64,000 nt of DNA from Kineococcus sp. NBC_00420 (GTDB taxonomy: Bacteria > Actinomycetota > Actinomycetes > Actinomycetales > Kineococcaceae): NCBI RefSeq assembly GCF_036021035.1, contig NZ_CP107930.1, positions 3,658,001 to 3,722,000 on the forward strand, in the 5' to 3' direction. The position numbers and the translations under genes are program-made. Of the stretch, positions 42,321 to 53,873 are shown piece after piece; the stretch's first letter is position 1, and each line of letters begins with the position of its first letter. The notes below the pieces were generated by a model that had not been told where the DNA came from, made no database searches, and worked only from the letters and a program-made list of their open reading frames with translations.

Positions 42321-42980
42321 ATGAGCGACAGGCAAGTGCGAGGGGTGCTCGGCACCAAGCTCGGCATGACGCAGCTGTGGGACGCGGACAACCGCATCGT
42401 CCCCGTGACCGTCGTCAAGGTCGAGCCCAACGTCGTCACCCAGATCCGCACCACTACCGACGACGGCTACGAAGCCGTCCAGCTGGCCACCACGGCCATC
42501 GCGCAGCGCAAGGCGAACAAGCCTGCTGCCGGCCACTTCGAGAAGGCCGGCGTCGCGCCGCGCCGTCACCTGGTGGAACTGCGCACGACGGACGCCGCGG
42601 AGTACTCCCTGGGACAGGAAGTCACCGCTGAGGCCTTCGCGGCCGGCGCCACCGTCGACGTGGTGGGCACCACCAAGGGCAAGGGCTTCGCCGGTGTCAT
42701 GAAGCGTCACGGCTTCCACGGCGTCGGCGCCTCCCACGGTGCGCACCGCAACCACCGCAAGCCCGGGTCGATCGGCGGCTGCGCCACCCCGGGTCGCGTG
42801 TTCAAGGGCATGCGCATGGCCGGCCGCATGGGTGCGGCTCGCCAGACCACCCAGAACCTGACCGTGCAGGCCATCGACGTGGAGAAGGGTCTGCTGCTCA
42901 TCACGGGCGCGATCCCCGGTCCCCGCGGCGGCCTCGTGCTCGTCAAGAGCGCGTCCAAGGCGCGCGTGAAGGAGGCCTGA
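42321..42980 (+). CDS. rplC: 50S ribosomal protein L3
   Basis: The 219-residue protein has [12 protein letters not shown] at the start, [19 protein letters not shown] and [23 protein letters not shown]. It binds near the peptidyl transferase centre and starts large-subunit assembly. ATG 42321 follows GAGGGA. Confidence 0.98.
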   Translation: MSDRQVRGVLGTKLGMTQLWDADNRIVPVTVVKVEPNVVTQIRTTTDDGYEAVQLATTAIAQRKANKPAAGHFEKAGVAPRRHLVELRTTDAAEYSLGQEVTAEAFAAGATVDVVGTTKGKGFAGVMKRHGFHGVGASHGAHRNHRKPGSIGGCATPGRVFKGMRMAGRMGAARQTTQNLTVQAIDVEKGLLLITGAIPGPRGGLVLVKSASKARVKEA

Positions 42981-42985
42981 GCCTG

Positions 42986-43690
42986 ATGACAACCGAAACC
43001 GCTCAGACCGAGGCCATCACCGTCCCGCTGCGGACCGTCGACGGCGGCAGCAACGGCACCGTCGAACTCCCCGCGAAGGACTTCGGCCGCCAGGCGAACA
43101 TCTCGCTGATCCACCAGGTCGTGACCGCGCAGCTCGCGGCGGCACGTCAGGGCACGCACTCGACGAAGCGTCGTGGCGAGGTCCGTGGTGGCGGCAAGAA
43201 GCCGTACAAGCAGAAGGGCACCGGCCGCGCCCGTCAGGGTTCGCTGCGCGCCCCCCAGTTCACCGGCGGCGGGATCGTCCACGGGCCCAAGCCCCGCGAC
43301 TACTCCCAGCGCACCCCCAAGAAGATGAAGGCGGCCGCTCTGCGCGGTGCCCTCTCCGACCGGGTGCGTCACGACCGTCTGCACGTCGTCGAAGGCCTCG
43401 CCTCGGGTGACGCCCCCTCGACGAAGACCGCGCGGACGCTCATCGCCACGCTGTCGGGTCGCAAGAACGTGCTCGTCGTGCTCACCCGCGACGACGAGGT
43501 GGCGGTCAAGAGCCTCCGCAACCTCGACAACGTGCACGTCCTGCCCCAGGACCAGCTGAACACCTACGACGTCATGAAGAGCGACGACGTCGTCTTCACC
43601 CGCGCGGCGCTCGACGCCTTCGTCGCGGGGCCGCCGACGGGTCGCAGCGCGACCGCGGTGGCAGCGGAGTCGGAAGGGAGCACCCTGTGA
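42986..43690 (+). CDS. rplD: 50S ribosomal protein L4
   Basis: The 234-residue protein has [54 protein letters not shown], the long loop reaching into the exit tunnel. In many bacteria L4 also represses the S10 operon. ATG 42986 follows GGAGG. Its stop overlaps the rplW start. Confidence 0.98.
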   Translation: MTTETAQTEAITVPLRTVDGGSNGTVELPAKDFGRQANISLIHQVVTAQLAAARQGTHSTKRRGEVRGGGKKPYKQKGTGRARQGSLRAPQFTGGGIVHGPKPRDYSQRTPKKMKAAALRGALSDRVRHDRLHVVEGLASGDAPSTKTARTLIATLSGRKNVLVVLTRDDEVAVKSLRNLDNVHVLPQDQLNTYDVMKSDDVVFTRAALDAFVAGPPTGRSATAVAAESEGSTL

Positions 43691-43998
43691 GTGCCATCGG
43701 TGGAACCCAGAAGGACCCGCGCGACATCCTGCTCGCGCCGGTCGTCTCGGAGAAGAGCTACGCGCTCATCGACGAGGGGAAGTACACGTTCCTGGTCGAC
43801 CCGGGCGCGAACAAGACCGAGATCAAGGTCGCGGTCGAACGCGTCTTCGGCGTCAAGGTCTCGTCGGTGAACACCGCGAACCGGCAGGGCAAGAGCCGGC
43901 GCACCCGGTACGGCACGGGTAAGCGCAAGGACACCAAGCGGGCCATCGTGACGTTGCGCGAGGGCACGATCGACATCTTCGGCGGCTCGGTCGCCTGA
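43687..43998 (+). CDS. rplW: 50S ribosomal protein L23
   Basis: The 103-residue protein has the L23 core [41 protein letters not shown]. It sits at the tunnel exit and docks SRP and trigger factor. The GTG start shares bases with the rplD stop (GTGA), indicating translational coupling. Confidence 0.98.
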   Translation: MSAIGGTQKDPRDILLAPVVSEKSYALIDEGKYTFLVDPGANKTEIKVAVERVFGVKVSSVNTANRQGKSRRTRYGTGKRKDTKRAIVTLREGTIDIFGGSVA

Positions 43999-44054
43999 GC
44001 CTGCGGGCTCGCACGACTGCCGTAGACAACCTTCGAACCCGAGGAAACGCTGCA

Positions 44055-44891
<837 letters not shown>

Positions 44892-44906
44892 TAGGGAGTT
44901 CAGGCC

Positions 44907-45188
44907 ATGCCTCGCAGCTTGAAGAAGGGCCCGTTCGTCGACGACCACCTTCAGAAGAAGGTGGACGCTCAGAACGAGGCCGGTACGCACAACGTCATCC
45001 GGACCTGGTCCCGCCGTTCGGTCGTCACGCCGGACTTCCTGGGCCACACGTTCGCGGTGCACGACGGCCGCAAGCACACCCCCGTCTTCGTCACTGAGTC
45101 GATGGTGGGGCACAAGCTCGGCGAGTTCGCGCCCACGCGCACGTTCAAGGGCCACGAGAAGGACGACCGCAAGGGTCGTCGCCGCTGA
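44907..45188 (+). CDS. rpsS: 30S ribosomal protein S19
   Basis: The 93-residue protein matches S19 ([48 protein letters not shown]). It lies in the small-subunit head next to S13. ATG 44907 follows a TAGGGAGTT lead. Confidence 0.98.
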
Positions 45189-45244
45189 GCCTCCCGGCTC
45201 CGCGAGACAACCTTTCGAGACCGAAACCAGGAAGCAGGACAAGG

Positions 45245-45625
45245 ATGGAAGCCAAGGCGCAGACGCGGTACCTCCGCGTCACGCCCCAGAAGGCGCGCCG
45301 AGTCGTCGACCTCGTCCGGGGCAAGCAGGCCACTGAGGCCGTCGCTGTGCTCTCGTTCGCCCCGCAGTCCGCGGCGGAACCCGTTCGCAAGCTCGTCGAG
45401 AGCGCCATGGCGAACGCGAAGTTCCACGCTGACAAGCACTCTGAGGCGTTCGACCCGGCCGAGTACGTCGTCAAGGCGATCCACGTCGACGAGGGCCCGA
45501 CGATGAAGCGCTTCCGTCCCCGTGCCCAAGGGCGCGCGGGGCGCATCTTGAAGCGCACCAGCCACATCACCGTGGTCGTCGCACCCGCCGTCAAGGGCGC
45601 CAAGAAGACGAGGAGGACCCGCTGA
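45245..45625 (+). CDS. rplV: 50S ribosomal protein L22
   Basis: The 126-residue protein has the L22 fold pattern, with [20 protein letters not shown] at the start and the extended loop segment [23 protein letters not shown] that lines the exit tunnel at the macrolide site. ATG 45245 follows AGGACAAGG. The next gene begins on its last base. Confidence 0.98.
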
Positions 45626-46434
45626 TGGGACAGAAGGTCAACCCGTTCGGGTTCCGACTGGGCATCACCACCGATCACCGCAGCCGGTGGTTCGCCGACT
45701 CCACCAAGACTGGTCAGCGTTACGCCGACTACGTCAAGGAAGACGTCGCGATCCGCAAGCTCATGGCCAAGGGCATGGAGCGGGCCGGCATCTCCAAGGT
45801 GGAGATCGAGCGCACCCGTGACCGGGTCCGCGTCGACATCCACACCGCACGACCGGGCATCGTCATCGGTCGTCGTGGGGCGGAAGCCGACCGCATCCGG
45901 ACCGAGCTGGAGAAGCTCACCGGCAAGCAGGTGCAGCTGAACATCCTCGAGGTGAAGAACCCCGAGACCGATGCTCAGCTCGTCGCCCAGGGTGTCGCCG
46001 AGCAGCTCGCCAGCCGCGTCTCGTTCCGTCGCGCCATGCGCAAGGGGATGCAGACCACGATGCGTTCCGGGGCCAAGGGCATCCGTGTCCAGTGCGCCGG
46101 TCGTCTCGGCGGCGCCGAGATGAGCCGTTCCGAGTTCTACCGCGAAGGCCGTGTGCCGCTGCACACCCTCCGCGCGAACATCGACTACGGCTTCTACGAG
46201 GCCCGCACCACCTTCGGCCGCATCGGCGTGAAGGTCTGGATCTACCACGGCGACATCACCAGCCGTGAGCTCGCCCAGTCGCAGGCCGCCAACCCGCGCG
46301 CCCCGCGTCGTGGCGAGCGCAGCGACCGCCCCGACCGTGGTGCGCGTCGTCCTCGTCCCACCAGCGACGCCCCCGCGGCGGAGGCGGCCCCGGCCGCTGC
46401 CGCAGCGCCGGCGACCACCGGATCGGAGGCCTGA
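45625..46434 (+). CDS. rpsC: 30S ribosomal protein S3
   Basis: The 269-residue protein has [23 protein letters not shown], the KH domain ([26 protein letters not shown]) and the C-terminal S3 domain, followed by an Arg/Ala/Pro-rich tail. It shapes the mRNA entry. ATG 45625 uses the last base of the rplV stop. Confidence 0.98.
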   Translation: MGQKVNPFGFRLGITTDHRSRWFADSTKTGQRYADYVKEDVAIRKLMAKGMERAGISKVEIERTRDRVRVDIHTARPGIVIGRRGAEADRIRTELEKLTGKQVQLNILEVKNPETDAQLVAQGVAEQLASRVSFRRAMRKGMQTTMRSGAKGIRVQCAGRLGGAEMSRSEFYREGRVPLHTLRANIDYGFYEARTTFGRIGVKVWIYHGDITSRELAQSQAANPRAPRRGERSDRPDRGARRPRPTSDAPAAEAAPAAAAAPATTGSEA

Positions 46435-46437
46435 GTC

Positions 46438-46854
46438 GTGCTCATTCCGCGCCGAGTCAAGCACCGCAAGCAGCACCACCCCACGCGGCGTGGTGCGGCC
46501 TCCGGCGGCACCCGGGTCACCTTCGGTGAGTACGGGATCATGGCCGTCGAGGGCGGTTACGTCACCAACCGGCAGATCGAGTCCGCTCGTATCGCCATCA
46601 CCCGCCACATCCGTCGTGGCGGCAAGGTCTGGATCAACATCTACCCGGACCGGCCGCTGACGAAGAAGCCCGCCGAGACCCGCATGGGTTCCGGCAAGGG
46701 CTCGCCGGAGTGGTGGATCGCGAACATCAAGCCCGGACGGGTGATGTTCGAACTGTCCTTCCCGACCGAGAAGATCGCTACGGAGGCGCTGACGCGCGCC
46801 ATCCACAAGCTCCCGGTCAAGTGCAAGATCGTGCGTCGCGAGGGTGGTGAATGA
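46438..46854 (+). CDS. rplP: 50S ribosomal protein L16
   Basis: The 138-residue protein shows [39 protein letters not shown] and the [10 protein letters not shown] segment. It contacts A-site tRNA. GTG 46438 is 3 bases after the rpsC stop, giving the usual start MLIPRRVK. Confidence 0.98.
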   Translation: MLIPRRVKHRKQHHPTRRGAASGGTRVTFGEYGIMAVEGGYVTNRQIESARIAITRHIRRGGKVWINIYPDRPLTKKPAETRMGSGKGSPEWWIANIKPGRVMFELSFPTEKIATEALTRAIHKLPVKCKIVRREGGE

Positions 46855-47102
46855 TGGCCGTCGGGACGAAGGGCCTGGGCGCCGACGAGCTGCGTGAGTT
46901 CGAGGACGCGAAGCTGGTCGACGAGCTCAAGAAGGCCAAGGAAGAGCTGTTCAACCTGCGCTTCCAGTCGGCGACCGGTCAGCTGGAGAACAACTCCCGG
47001 CTGAAGGCCGTCAAGCGGGACATCTCCCGCATCTACACGACGATGCGCGAGCGCGAGCTCGGCATCACCGAGGCGCCGATCACGAAGGAGGCTGCGAAGT
47101 GA
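46851..47102 (+). CDS. rpmC: 50S ribosomal protein L29
   Basis: The roughly 83-residue protein has the paired-helix L29 core ([51 protein letters not shown]). Two ATG codons in a row (46851 and 46854) overlap the rplP stop; either could serve. L29 lies by the tunnel exit. Confidence 0.97.
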   Translation: MMAVGTKGLGADELREFEDAKLVDELKKAKEELFNLRFQSATGQLENNSRLKAVKRDISRIYTTMRERELGITEAPITKEAAK

Positions 47103-47383
47103 GCGAGCAGACCAGCGCCGCCAGCACCACCGATCGTGGCGACCGCAAGACGCGCCGCGGTTACGTCGTCAGCGACAAGATGCAGAAGACCGTCGTGGTC
47201 GAGGTCGAGGACCGCGTGAAGCACCCGCTCTACGCGAAGGTCATCCGCCGCACCACGAAGGTCAAGGCGCACGACGAGGTCGAGACGGCCGGTGTGGGCG
47301 ACCTCGTCCTCATCGCCGAGACTCGTCCCACTTCGGCGACCAAGCGCTGGCGCGTCGTCGAGGTCCTCGAACGCGCGAAGTGA
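47099..47383 (+). CDS. rpsQ: 30S ribosomal protein S17
   Basis: The 94-residue protein has [45 protein letters not shown], the S17 OB-fold core. GTG 47099 overlaps the rpmC stop (GTGA). A strong hairpin lies downstream, setting the end of the S10 operon block. Confidence 0.98.
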   Translation: MSEQTSAASTTDRGDRKTRRGYVVSDKMQKTVVVEVEDRVKHPLYAKVIRRTTKVKAHDEVETAGVGDLVLIAETRPTSATKRWRVVEVLERAK

Positions 47384-47415
47384 TTCGCGCGCTCTCGAGC
47401 GCAGCGACTGACGTC

Positions 47416-47441
47416 GGGTGGGCCGCTGTCGCGGCCCACCC
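47416..47441 (+). terminator. Hairpin between rpsQ and rplN
   Basis: A perfect 11-bp stem (47416-47426 with 47431-47441) with loop TGTC lies 32 bases after the rpsQ stop in the largest gap of the S10-spc series. It has no T-run but marks the S10/spc boundary. Confidence 0.55.
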
Positions 47442-47517
47442 CCAGATTCCATGTCCGTTCGGCCAGGCTCGCCCCCTCAGCGGGTGGTCGAGAACCGGCG
47501 CGACGAAGGAGTAGAGA

Positions 47518-47886
47518 GTGATCCAGCAGGAGTCGCGGCTCAAGGTCGCCGACAACACGGGTGCCAAGGAGATCTTGTGCATCCGCGTGCTCGGTGGCTC
47601 CGGCCGCCGCTACGCCGGCATCGGTGACGTGATCGTGGCAACGGTCAAGGACGCCATCCCCGGTGGAAACGTCAAGAAGGGCGATGTGGTCAAGGCCGTC
47701 ATCGTCCGTACCAAGAAGGAGCGTCGGCGCGCCGACGGTTCGTACATCCGATTCGACGAGAACGCTGCGGTGATCCTCCGCGCGGACGGCGACCCGCGTG
47801 GCACCCGAATCTTCGGGCCCGTCGGTCGTGAACTGCGCGAGAAGAAGTTCATGCGCATCATCTCGCTGGCGCCGGAGGTGCTCTGA
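47518..47886 (+). CDS. rplN: 50S ribosomal protein L14
   Basis: The 122-residue protein matches L14 ([62 protein letters not shown]). It forms inter-subunit bridges. GTG 47518 follows AGGAGTAGAGA. It starts the spc series. Confidence 0.98.
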   Translation: MIQQESRLKVADNTGAKEILCIRVLGGSGRRYAGIGDVIVATVKDAIPGGNVKKGDVVKAVIVRTKKERRRADGSYIRFDENAAVILRADGDPRGTRIFGPVGRELREKKFMRIISLAPEVL

Positions 47887-47888
47887 CC

Positions 47889-48260
47889 ATGGGGAAGACC
47901 CGCATCAAGAAGGGTGACCTGGTCCAGGTCATCACCCGCGTTCGCGGTCGTCGCAACGAGGACGGGACCAAGACGTCCGACCTCGGCAAGCAGGGCAAGG
48001 TCCTGGACGTCAACGGGGAGACCCAGCGCGTCCTCGTCGAGGGTGTGAACCGCATCAAGCGTCACACCAAGGCTCGTCCGGGCACGGAGGGTGGCATCGT
48101 CGAGCGCGAGGCCCCCATCCACATCTCGAACGTGCAGCTCGTCGACCCGGAGACCAAGAAGCCGACCCGTGTGGGCATCCGCACGGAGCAGGTGGAACGC
48201 GACGGTCGCACCAAGACCAACCGCATCCGCGTCGCCAAGCGTTCCGGCAAGGACATCTGA
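47889..48260 (+). CDS. rplX: 50S ribosomal protein L24
   Basis: The 123-residue protein has the KOW motif [17 protein letters not shown] and [26 protein letters not shown]. It helps start large-subunit assembly. ATG 47889 lies 2 bases after rplN. Confidence 0.98.
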   Translation: MGKTRIKKGDLVQVITRVRGRRNEDGTKTSDLGKQGKVLDVNGETQRVLVEGVNRIKRHTKARPGTEGGIVEREAPIHISNVQLVDPETKKPTRVGIRTEQVERDGRTKTNRIRVAKRSGKDI

Positions 48261-48829
48261 TGACCACGACGACTGAAACCCGTGCGTTGCCGCGTCTGAA
48301 GCAGCGCTACCGCGAAGAGATCAAGGGTCAGCTGCACGAGCAGTTCGCCTACCCGAACGTCATGCAGATCCCCGGCCTGGTCAAGGTCGTGGTGAACATG
48401 GGTGTCGGCGAGGCGGCTCGTGACTCCAAGCTCATCGACGGCGCTGTCCGCGACCTGACGGCCATCACCGGTCAGAAGCCGCAGGTCACCAAGGCCCGCA
48501 AGTCGATCGCGCAGTTCAAGCTGCGCGAGGGCATGCCGATCGGTTGCCACACCACGCTGCGGGGCGACCGCATGTGGGAGTTCCTCGACCGTCTGACGTC
48601 GCTGGCGCTCCCGCGCATCCGCGACTTCCGTGGTCTCTCGCCGAAGCAGTTCGACGGGAACGGCAACTACACCTTCGGTCTCAACGAGCAGTCCATGTTC
48701 CACGAGATCGACCAGGACAGGATCGACCGCGTCCGCGGTATGGACATCACGGTCGTGACGACGGCGAAGACCGACGACGAAGGCCGTGCGCTGCTGCGTG
48801 CTCTGGGCTTCCCGTTCAAGGAGAACTGA
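48260..48829 (+). CDS. rplE: 50S ribosomal protein L5
   Basis: The 189-residue protein has the L5 pattern ([74 protein letters not shown]). It binds 5S rRNA. Its ATG uses the final base of the rplX stop. Confidence 0.98.
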   Translation: MTTTTETRALPRLKQRYREEIKGQLHEQFAYPNVMQIPGLVKVVVNMGVGEAARDSKLIDGAVRDLTAITGQKPQVTKARKSIAQFKLREGMPIGCHTTLRGDRMWEFLDRLTSLALPRIRDFRGLSPKQFDGNGNYTFGLNEQSMFHEIDQDRIDRVRGMDITVVTTAKTDDEGRALLRALGFPFKEN

Positions 48830-48831
48830 CC

Positions 48832-49017
48832 GTGGCGAAGACCGCTCTGATCACCAAGGCCGCACGCAAGCCGAAGTTCAAGGTTCGTGGCTACACCCGT
48901 TGCCAGAAGTGCGGGCGTCCCCACGCCGTGTACAAGAAGTTCGGCCTGTGCCGAATCTGTGTGCGCGAGATGGCACACGCGGGCGAGCTGCCCGGTGTGA
49001 CCAAGAGCAGCTGGTGA
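48832..49017 (+). CDS. rpsZ: 30S ribosomal protein S14, zinc type
   Basis: The 61-residue protein is the short zinc-ribbon S14 with CQKC near residue 24 and CRIC near residue 40 holding a zinc. It sits in the small-subunit head. GTG 48832 is 2 bases after the rplE stop. A zinc-free long paralogue elsewhere in the genome would be expected by analogy with relatives. Confidence 0.97.
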   Translation: MAKTALITKAARKPKFKVRGYTRCQKCGRPHAVYKKFGLCRICVREMAHAGELPGVTKSSW

Positions 49018-49123
49018 GTGGGATCGACCTGCTGGTGACTTCTGACATCATTTCGACGACGCCGAAGGTCCGGAGCGCACACCGCGCACCGGAAACCCCG
49101 GCGAGGAAGGGCGGACGAGCCCG

Positions 49124-49522
49124 ATGACGATGACTGACCCCATCGCCGACATGTTGACGCGCTTGCGTAACGCCAACTCGGCGTACCACGACACCGTGTC
49201 CATGCCGTACAGCAAGCTGAAGTCGCACATCGCCGAGATCCTGCAGGCCGAGGGCTACATCGCCTCCTGGTCCGTGGAGGACGCCGAAGTCGGCAAGAAG
49301 CTGTCCATGGAGCTGAAGTTCGGCCCCAACCGCGAGCGTTCGATCGCCGGCCTGCGCCGTGTGAGCAAGCCCGGTCTCCGGGTGTACGCGAAGTCGACCA
49401 ACCTGCCCCGCGTTCTGGGCGGCCTGGGCGTGGCGATCCTGTCCACCTCCTCGGGTCTCCTGACCGACAAGCAGGCCAACAAGAAGGGCGTGGGTGGGGA
49501 AGTCCTCGCCTACGTCTGGTGA
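49124..49522 (+). CDS. rpsH: 30S ribosomal protein S8
   Basis: The 132-residue protein has the S8 start [33 protein letters not shown] and the RNA-binding end ([30 protein letters not shown]). In gamma-proteobacteria S8 represses the spc operon. Two near ATGs (49124, 49130) are possible. Confidence 0.97.
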   Translation: MTMTDPIADMLTRLRNANSAYHDTVSMPYSKLKSHIAEILQAEGYIASWSVEDAEVGKKLSMELKFGPNRERSIAGLRRVSKPGLRVYAKSTNLPRVLGGLGVAILSTSSGLLTDKQANKKGVGGEVLAYVW

Positions 49523-49535
49523 GGGAGGAGGACTC

Positions 49536-50075
49536 ATGTCGCGCATCGGTCGACTCCCGATCACCGTCCCCACGGGCGTGGACGTGACCATCGACGGCCT
49601 CGCCGTCACGGTCAAGGGCCCCAAGGGCGAGCTGAACCACACCATCGCGTCCCCGATCTCCGTCGAACGTGGCGAAGACGGCACGCTGCTGGTCAAGCGT
49701 CCGGACGACGAGCGCGTCTCGCGCTCGCTGCACGGACTCACCCGCACCCTGCTGGCCAACATGGTCGAGGGTGTGACGAAGGGCTACGAGAAGAAGCTCG
49801 AGATCGTCGGTACCGGTTACCGCGTGACGCCGAAGGGTTCGGACCTCGAGTTCGCCCTCGGCTTCAGCCACCCGGTCGTGGTGAAGGCTCCGGCCGGCAT
49901 CACCTTCGCCGTCGAGAACAACACGCGCTTCTCCGTCGCCGGCATCGACAAGCAGCAGGTGGGCGAGATCGCCGCCAACATCCGCAAGCTGCGCAAGCCC
50001 GACCCCTACAAGGGCAAGGGCGTTCGCTACGCCGGCGAGCAGATCCGCCGCAAGGTCGGAAAGGCTGGTAAGTGA
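49536..50075 (+). CDS. rplF: 50S ribosomal protein L6
   Basis: The 179-residue protein has two tandem L6 folds with [18 protein letters not shown] and the C-terminal [25 protein letters not shown] signature. It lies near the sarcin-ricin loop. ATG 49536 follows GAGGGAGGAGG. Confidence 0.98.
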   Translation: MSRIGRLPITVPTGVDVTIDGLAVTVKGPKGELNHTIASPISVERGEDGTLLVKRPDDERVSRSLHGLTRTLLANMVEGVTKGYEKKLEIVGTGYRVTPKGSDLEFALGFSHPVVVKAPAGITFAVENNTRFSVAGIDKQQVGEIAANIRKLRKPDPYKGKGVRYAGEQIRRKVGKAGK

Positions 50076-50077
50076 CG

Positions 50078-50455
50078 ATGGGTCTCTCCACTCAGCGCAC
50101 CACGAAGGGCAAGGCGGCTTCGCTCAAGCGCCGTCACACCCGAGTGCGCAAGAAGGTCGTGGGCACCGCAGTGCGTCCGCGTCTCGTCGTCACCCGGTCC
50201 GCCCGGCACGTGTTCGTCCAGGTCATCGACGACGCACAGGGTCACACCCTCGCGTCGGCCTCGACCATGGAGACGGACCTGCGCGCGAGCAGCGACGACA
50301 AGTCGGCCAAGGCGAAGGCTGTCGGCGTCCTCGTCGGCGAGCGGGCCAAGGCGGCCGGCATCGAAGCCGTGGTCTTCGACCGCGGTGGGAACCGGTACGC
50401 GGGTCGAGTCGCGGCCATCGCCGACGGCGCCCGGGAAGCCGGGTTGGCCCTGTGA
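50078..50455 (+). CDS. rplR: 50S ribosomal protein L18
   Basis: The 125-residue protein has the 5S-binding L18 core [51 protein letters not shown] 50078 is taken; a GTG at 50072 overlapping the rplF stop adds two residues and is also possible. L18 brings 5S rRNA to the large subunit. Confidence 0.95.
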   Translation: MGLSTQRTTKGKAASLKRRHTRVRKKVVGTAVRPRLVVTRSARHVFVQVIDDAQGHTLASASTMETDLRASSDDKSAKAKAVGVLVGERAKAAGIEAVVFDRGGNRYAGRVAAIADGAREAGLAL

Positions 50456-50486
50456 CCCGAGCACTCGAAGAGATGAGGAACGTCTG

Positions 50487-51152
50487 ATGCCTGGACCCCA
50501 GCGCCGAGGCGCCGGTGGCGCCGGTGCGGCCGGCGGCAACAACGACAACCGTGGTGGCGGCAGCGGCGACAACCGCGGCCGTCGCGACAACGCCGGTGGC
50601 GGTCGCGACCGCGGACAGGGTGGTGCGGGTGACCGCAGCAACTTCGTCGAGCGCGTCGTGACCATCAACCGCGTCGCCAAGGTCGTCAAGGGCGGCCGTC
50701 GCTTCAGCTTCACGGCCCTCGTGGTCGTGGGTGACGGCGACGGAACCGTCGGTGTCGGCTACGGCAAGGCCAAGGAGGTGCCCGCGGCGATCGCCAAGGG
50801 TGTCGAAGAGGCCAAGAAGAACTTCTTCCGCGTCCCGCGGATCCAGGGGACCATCCCGCACCCCATCCAGGGTGAGAAGGCGGCCGGCGTGGTCATGCTG
50901 CGCCCGGCTTCCCCGGGTACCGGCGTCATCGCCGGTGGTCCCGTCCGCGCGGTGCTCGAGTGCGCGGGTATCCACGACGTCCTGTCGAAGTCCCTCGGCA
51001 GCAGCAACGCCATCAACATCGTGCACGCGACGATCGAGGCCCTCCGTGGCCTCGAGCGTCCCGAGCAGGTGGCGGCGCGTCGTGGTCTGCCCGTCGAGCA
51101 CGTCGCCCCGGTCGCGCTGCTGCGCGCCCAGGCTGCGGGGGTGACCTCCTGA
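50487..51152 (+). CDS. rpsE: 30S ribosomal protein S5
   Basis: The 221-residue protein has a Gly/Asn/Arg-rich extension of about 45 residues, then the dsRBD-like S5 domain ([44 protein letters not shown]) and the C-terminal domain ([43 protein letters not shown]). It maintains decoding accuracy. ATG 50487 follows a GATGAGGA lead. Confidence 0.97.
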   Translation: MPGPQRRGAGGAGAAGGNNDNRGGGSGDNRGRRDNAGGGRDRGQGGAGDRSNFVERVVTINRVAKVVKGGRRFSFTALVVVGDGDGTVGVGYGKAKEVPAAIAKGVEEAKKNFFRVPRIQGTIPHPIQGEKAAGVVMLRPASPGTGVIAGGPVRAVLECAGIHDVLSKSLGSSNAINIVHATIEALRGLERPEQVAARRGLPVEHVAPVALLRAQAAGVTS

Positions 51153-51334
51153 TGGCTCGTCTCAAGGTGACCCAGATCAACTCGGGCATCGGCCGCAAGC
51201 AGAACCAGCGCGAGACGCTGCGCAGCCTCGGCCTGCACAAGATCGGGCAGTCGGTCGTCAAGGACGACAAGCCCGAGTTCCGCGGGATGGTCAACACCGT
51301 CTCGCACCTCGTGACCGTGGAGGAGGTCGACTGA
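51152..51334 (+). CDS. rpmD: 50S ribosomal protein L30
   Basis: The 60-residue protein has the L30 core [33 protein letters not shown]. The ATG starts on the last base of the rpsE stop, and its own stop likewise meets rplO. Confidence 0.97.
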   Translation: MARLKVTQINSGIGRKQNQRETLRSLGLHKIGQSVVKDDKPEFRGMVNTVSHLVTVEEVD

Positions 51335-51792
51335 TGGCCAACCAGGGTGAACACGTCCTGAAGCTGCACCACCTGCGTCCGGCTCCGGGTTCGAACACCG
51401 CCAAGACCCGTGTGGGTCGCGGTGAGGGCAGCAAGGGCAAGACCGCCGGTCGTGGGACCAAGGGCACCAAGGCTCGTTACTCGGTGCCCGAGGCCTTCGA
51501 GGGCGGCCAGATGCCCCTGCACATGCGCCTGCCGAAGCTGCGCGGGTTCAAGAACCCGTTCCGCGTCGAGTACCAGGTCGTCAACCTCGACAAGCTCGGC
51601 TCCCTCTTCCCCGAAGGCGGCACCATCGGTGTCGACGAGCTCGTCGCCAGTGGCGCGGTCCGCAAGGGCCAGCTCGTCAAGGTGCTGGGCACGGGGGAGA
51701 TCTCCGTGGCTCTGCAGGTGACGGCAGACAAGTTCTCGACGTCGGCGGCCGAGAAGATCGCGGCTGCGGGCGGTTCCACCACCGTTCGCTGA
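51334..51792 (+). CDS. rplO: 50S ribosomal protein L15
   Basis: The 152-residue protein has the L15 glycine-rich N-terminal part ([52 protein letters not shown]). It assembles late in the large subunit. ATG 51334 shares a base with the rpmD stop. Confidence 0.98.
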   Translation: MANQGEHVLKLHHLRPAPGSNTAKTRVGRGEGSKGKTAGRGTKGTKARYSVPEAFEGGQMPLHMRLPKLRGFKNPFRVEYQVVNLDKLGSLFPEGGTIGVDELVASGAVRKGQLVKVLGTGEISVALQVTADKFSTSAAEKIAAAGGSTTVR

Positions 51793-51810
51793 CCCAGCGA
51801 CGACACAGCC

Positions 51811-51853
51811 CACGCGGCGGTAGCGACGAGTGATCGTCCGCTACCGCCGCGTG
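51811..51853 (+). terminator. Terminator-like hairpin between rplO and secY
   Basis: A perfect 15-bp stem (51811-51825 with 51839-51853) extends inward by four more pairs (ACGA/TCGT) and is followed by TGCGTTTG. It lies 19 bases after rplO in a 198-nt gap, likely separating secY-adk-map from full readthrough. Confidence 0.6.
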
Positions 51854-51990
51854 TGCGTTTGTGGCGGGGTAGGGTCCTCTGTGGGCTGCGTGCGTGCGAC
51901 GTGTCGCACGTCCGGCCCAACCGTCCGATCTGTCAGTGACGAACCCGCCCTCCCCGCGCACCGCGGGGGAGTGCGGTGCAGGAGGTTGTA

Positions 51991-53292
51991 GTGCTCACCG
52001 CAATCGGTCGCGCCTTCCGGACGCCCGACCTGCGCCGCAAGCTGCTCTTCACGCTGGGGATCATCGTGCTGGTGCGGCTCGGCTCGTTCGTCCCGGCCCC
52101 AGGGGTCTCCTACAGCGCCGTCCAGTCGTGCATCAAGGCGTCGCAGTCGGGCAACGACCTGCTGGGCCTGGTGAACCTGTTCTCCGGCGGCGCGCTGCTG
52201 CAGCTGAGCATCTTCGCGCTCGGGATCATGCCGTACATCACAGCGAGCATCATCATCCAGCTGCTGACGGTGGTCATCCCGCGCTTCGAGGACCTCAAGA
52301 AGGAGGGCCAGCAGGGGACGACCAAGCTCACGCAGTACACGCGGTACCTGACGATCGGTCTCGCGGTCCTGCAGTCGACCACCTACGTGACCATCGCCAA
52401 GGACCCCTCGCGGCTCTTCGGCACGGCGTGCAACGCCCAGGTCCTCCCCGACCAGAGCGTCCAGACGATCGTGCTGATGGTCATGACCATGACCGCCGGC
52501 ACCGGCCTGATCATGTGGATGGGTGAGCTCGTCACCGAGCGCGGCATCGGCAACGGCATGTCCCTGCTGATCTTCGCCCAGATCGCCGCGGGCTTCCCCT
52601 CCGCGCTCTGGGGCATCCAGAACCAGCAGGGCTGGGGCACCTTCGTCGCGGTCCTCGCGATCATCGTCGTGGTGGTCGCCCTCGTCGTGGCCGTCGAGCA
52701 GTCCCAGCGCCGGGTGCCCGTCCAGTACGCCAAACGGATGATCGGCCGCCGCATGTACGGGGGCACCTCGACCTACATCCCGCTCAAGGTCAACATGGCC
52801 GGCGTCATCCCGGTGATCTTCGCGTCGTCGCTGCTGTACCTGCCGGCGCTGGTGGGCCAGTTCAGCGACCCGAACGCGGGCTGGGTCATCTGGATCAACG
52901 ACAACCTGACCAAGGGTGACCACCCGCTGTACATGGTCACGTACTTCCTGCTCATCATCTTCTTCGCGTACTTCTACGTCGCGATCACGTTCAACCCGGA
53001 CGAGGTCGCCGAGAACATGCGCAAGTACGGCGGTTTCATCCCCGGGGTGCGCGCCGGACGGCCCACCGCCGAGTACCTGGACTACATCCTCACCCGCATC
53101 ACCCTGCCAGGATCGCTGTACCTGGGACTGATCGCCCTGCTCCCGCTCATCGCTATCGTGCTCTTCAACGCCAGCACGAACCTGCCCTTCGGGGGCACGT
53201 CGATCCTGATCATCGTCGGGGTCGGGCTCGAGACGGTGAAGCAGATCGAGTCCCAGCTCCAACAGCGCAACTACGAAGGGTTCTTGCGATGA
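51991..53292 (+). CDS. secY: Preprotein translocase subunit SecY
   Basis: The 433-residue protein has ten membrane segments and the SecY signatures LGIMPYITASIIIQLLTVVIP in TM2 and MVMTMTAGTGLIMWMGELVTERGIGNGMSLLIFAQI. It forms the protein-conducting channel with SecE. GTG 51991 follows GGAGG at 51981-51985; an upstream GTG at 51976 adds five residues and is less likely. The stop overlaps the adk start. Confidence 0.97.
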   Translation: MLTAIGRAFRTPDLRRKLLFTLGIIVLVRLGSFVPAPGVSYSAVQSCIKASQSGNDLLGLVNLFSGGALLQLSIFALGIMPYITASIIIQLLTVVIPRFEDLKKEGQQGTTKLTQYTRYLTIGLAVLQSTTYVTIAKDPSRLFGTACNAQVLPDQSVQTIVLMVMTMTAGTGLIMWMGELVTERGIGNGMSLLIFAQIAAGFPSALWGIQNQQGWGTFVAVLAIIVVVVALVVAVEQSQRRVPVQYAKRMIGRRMYGGTSTYIPLKVNMAGVIPVIFASSLLYLPALVGQFSDPNAGWVIWINDNLTKGDHPLYMVTYFLLIIFFAYFYVAITFNPDEVAENMRKYGGFIPGVRAGRPTAEYLDYILTRITLPGSLYLGLIALLPLIAIVLFNASTNLPFGGTSILIIVGVGLETVKQIESQLQQRNYEGFLR

Positions 53293-53861
53293 CTCGTCTC
53301 GTCCTCCTCGGTCCGCCGGGTGCCGGCAAGGGCACCCAGGCCAAGCTCCTCTCCGCCCGCCTGGGGGTGCCGGCCATCTCCACCGGCGACATCTTCCGGA
53401 CCCACGTCGCGGAGCAGACCGAACTGGGCAAGACCGTCCAGGAGTACCTGGACGCCGGCAAGTACGTGCCGGACACCGTGACCAACGCGATGGTCCACGA
53501 CCGCCTCGAGCAGCCCGACGCCACCGAGGGCTTCATCCTCGACGGCTACCCCCGCACGACGGACCAGGTCCGCGAGCTCGACGAGATGCTCTCCGGGTTC
53601 GGCGTGAAGCTCGAGCACGTGCTCGAGATCACCGCGGACACCGACGAGCTCGTCCGTCGGCTGACGCACCGCGCGCTGGAGCAGGGGCGCAGCGACGACA
53701 CCGAAGAGGTCGTCCGCACCCGCCAGCAGGTCTACCTGGACCAGACGGCGCCCCTCGTGAAGGTCTACTCCGACCGCGGGCTGCTGCGCAGCGTCGACGG
53801 CCTCGGCGGGATCGCCGAGGTCACCTCGCGCCTGGTCGCCGCCCTCGGCCTCCCGAACTGA
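53289..53861 (+). CDS. adk: Adenylate kinase, short type
   Basis: The 190-residue kinase has the P-loop GPPGAGKGTQ, the AMP-binding segment (ISTGDIFR, GFILDGYPRTTDQ) and the short arginine-bearing lid (RRLTHRALEQGRSDDTEEVVRTR) in place of a long zinc lid. It interconverts AMP, ADP and ATP. ATG 53289 overlaps the secY stop. Confidence 0.98.
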   Translation: MTRLVLLGPPGAGKGTQAKLLSARLGVPAISTGDIFRTHVAEQTELGKTVQEYLDAGKYVPDTVTNAMVHDRLEQPDATEGFILDGYPRTTDQVRELDEMLSGFGVKLEHVLEITADTDELVRRLTHRALEQGRSDDTEEVVRTRQQVYLDQTAPLVKVYSDRGLLRSVDGLGGIAEVTSRLVAALGLPN

Positions 53862-53873
53862 CGCGCCGCCACC

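Noticed and set aside
50510-50635. Gly/Asn/Arg repeats at the start of S5 as a possible frameshift or separate gene
   Set aside because: The frame continues into the S5 domain with a good ATG start, and glycine-rich S5 extensions are common in actinobacteria.
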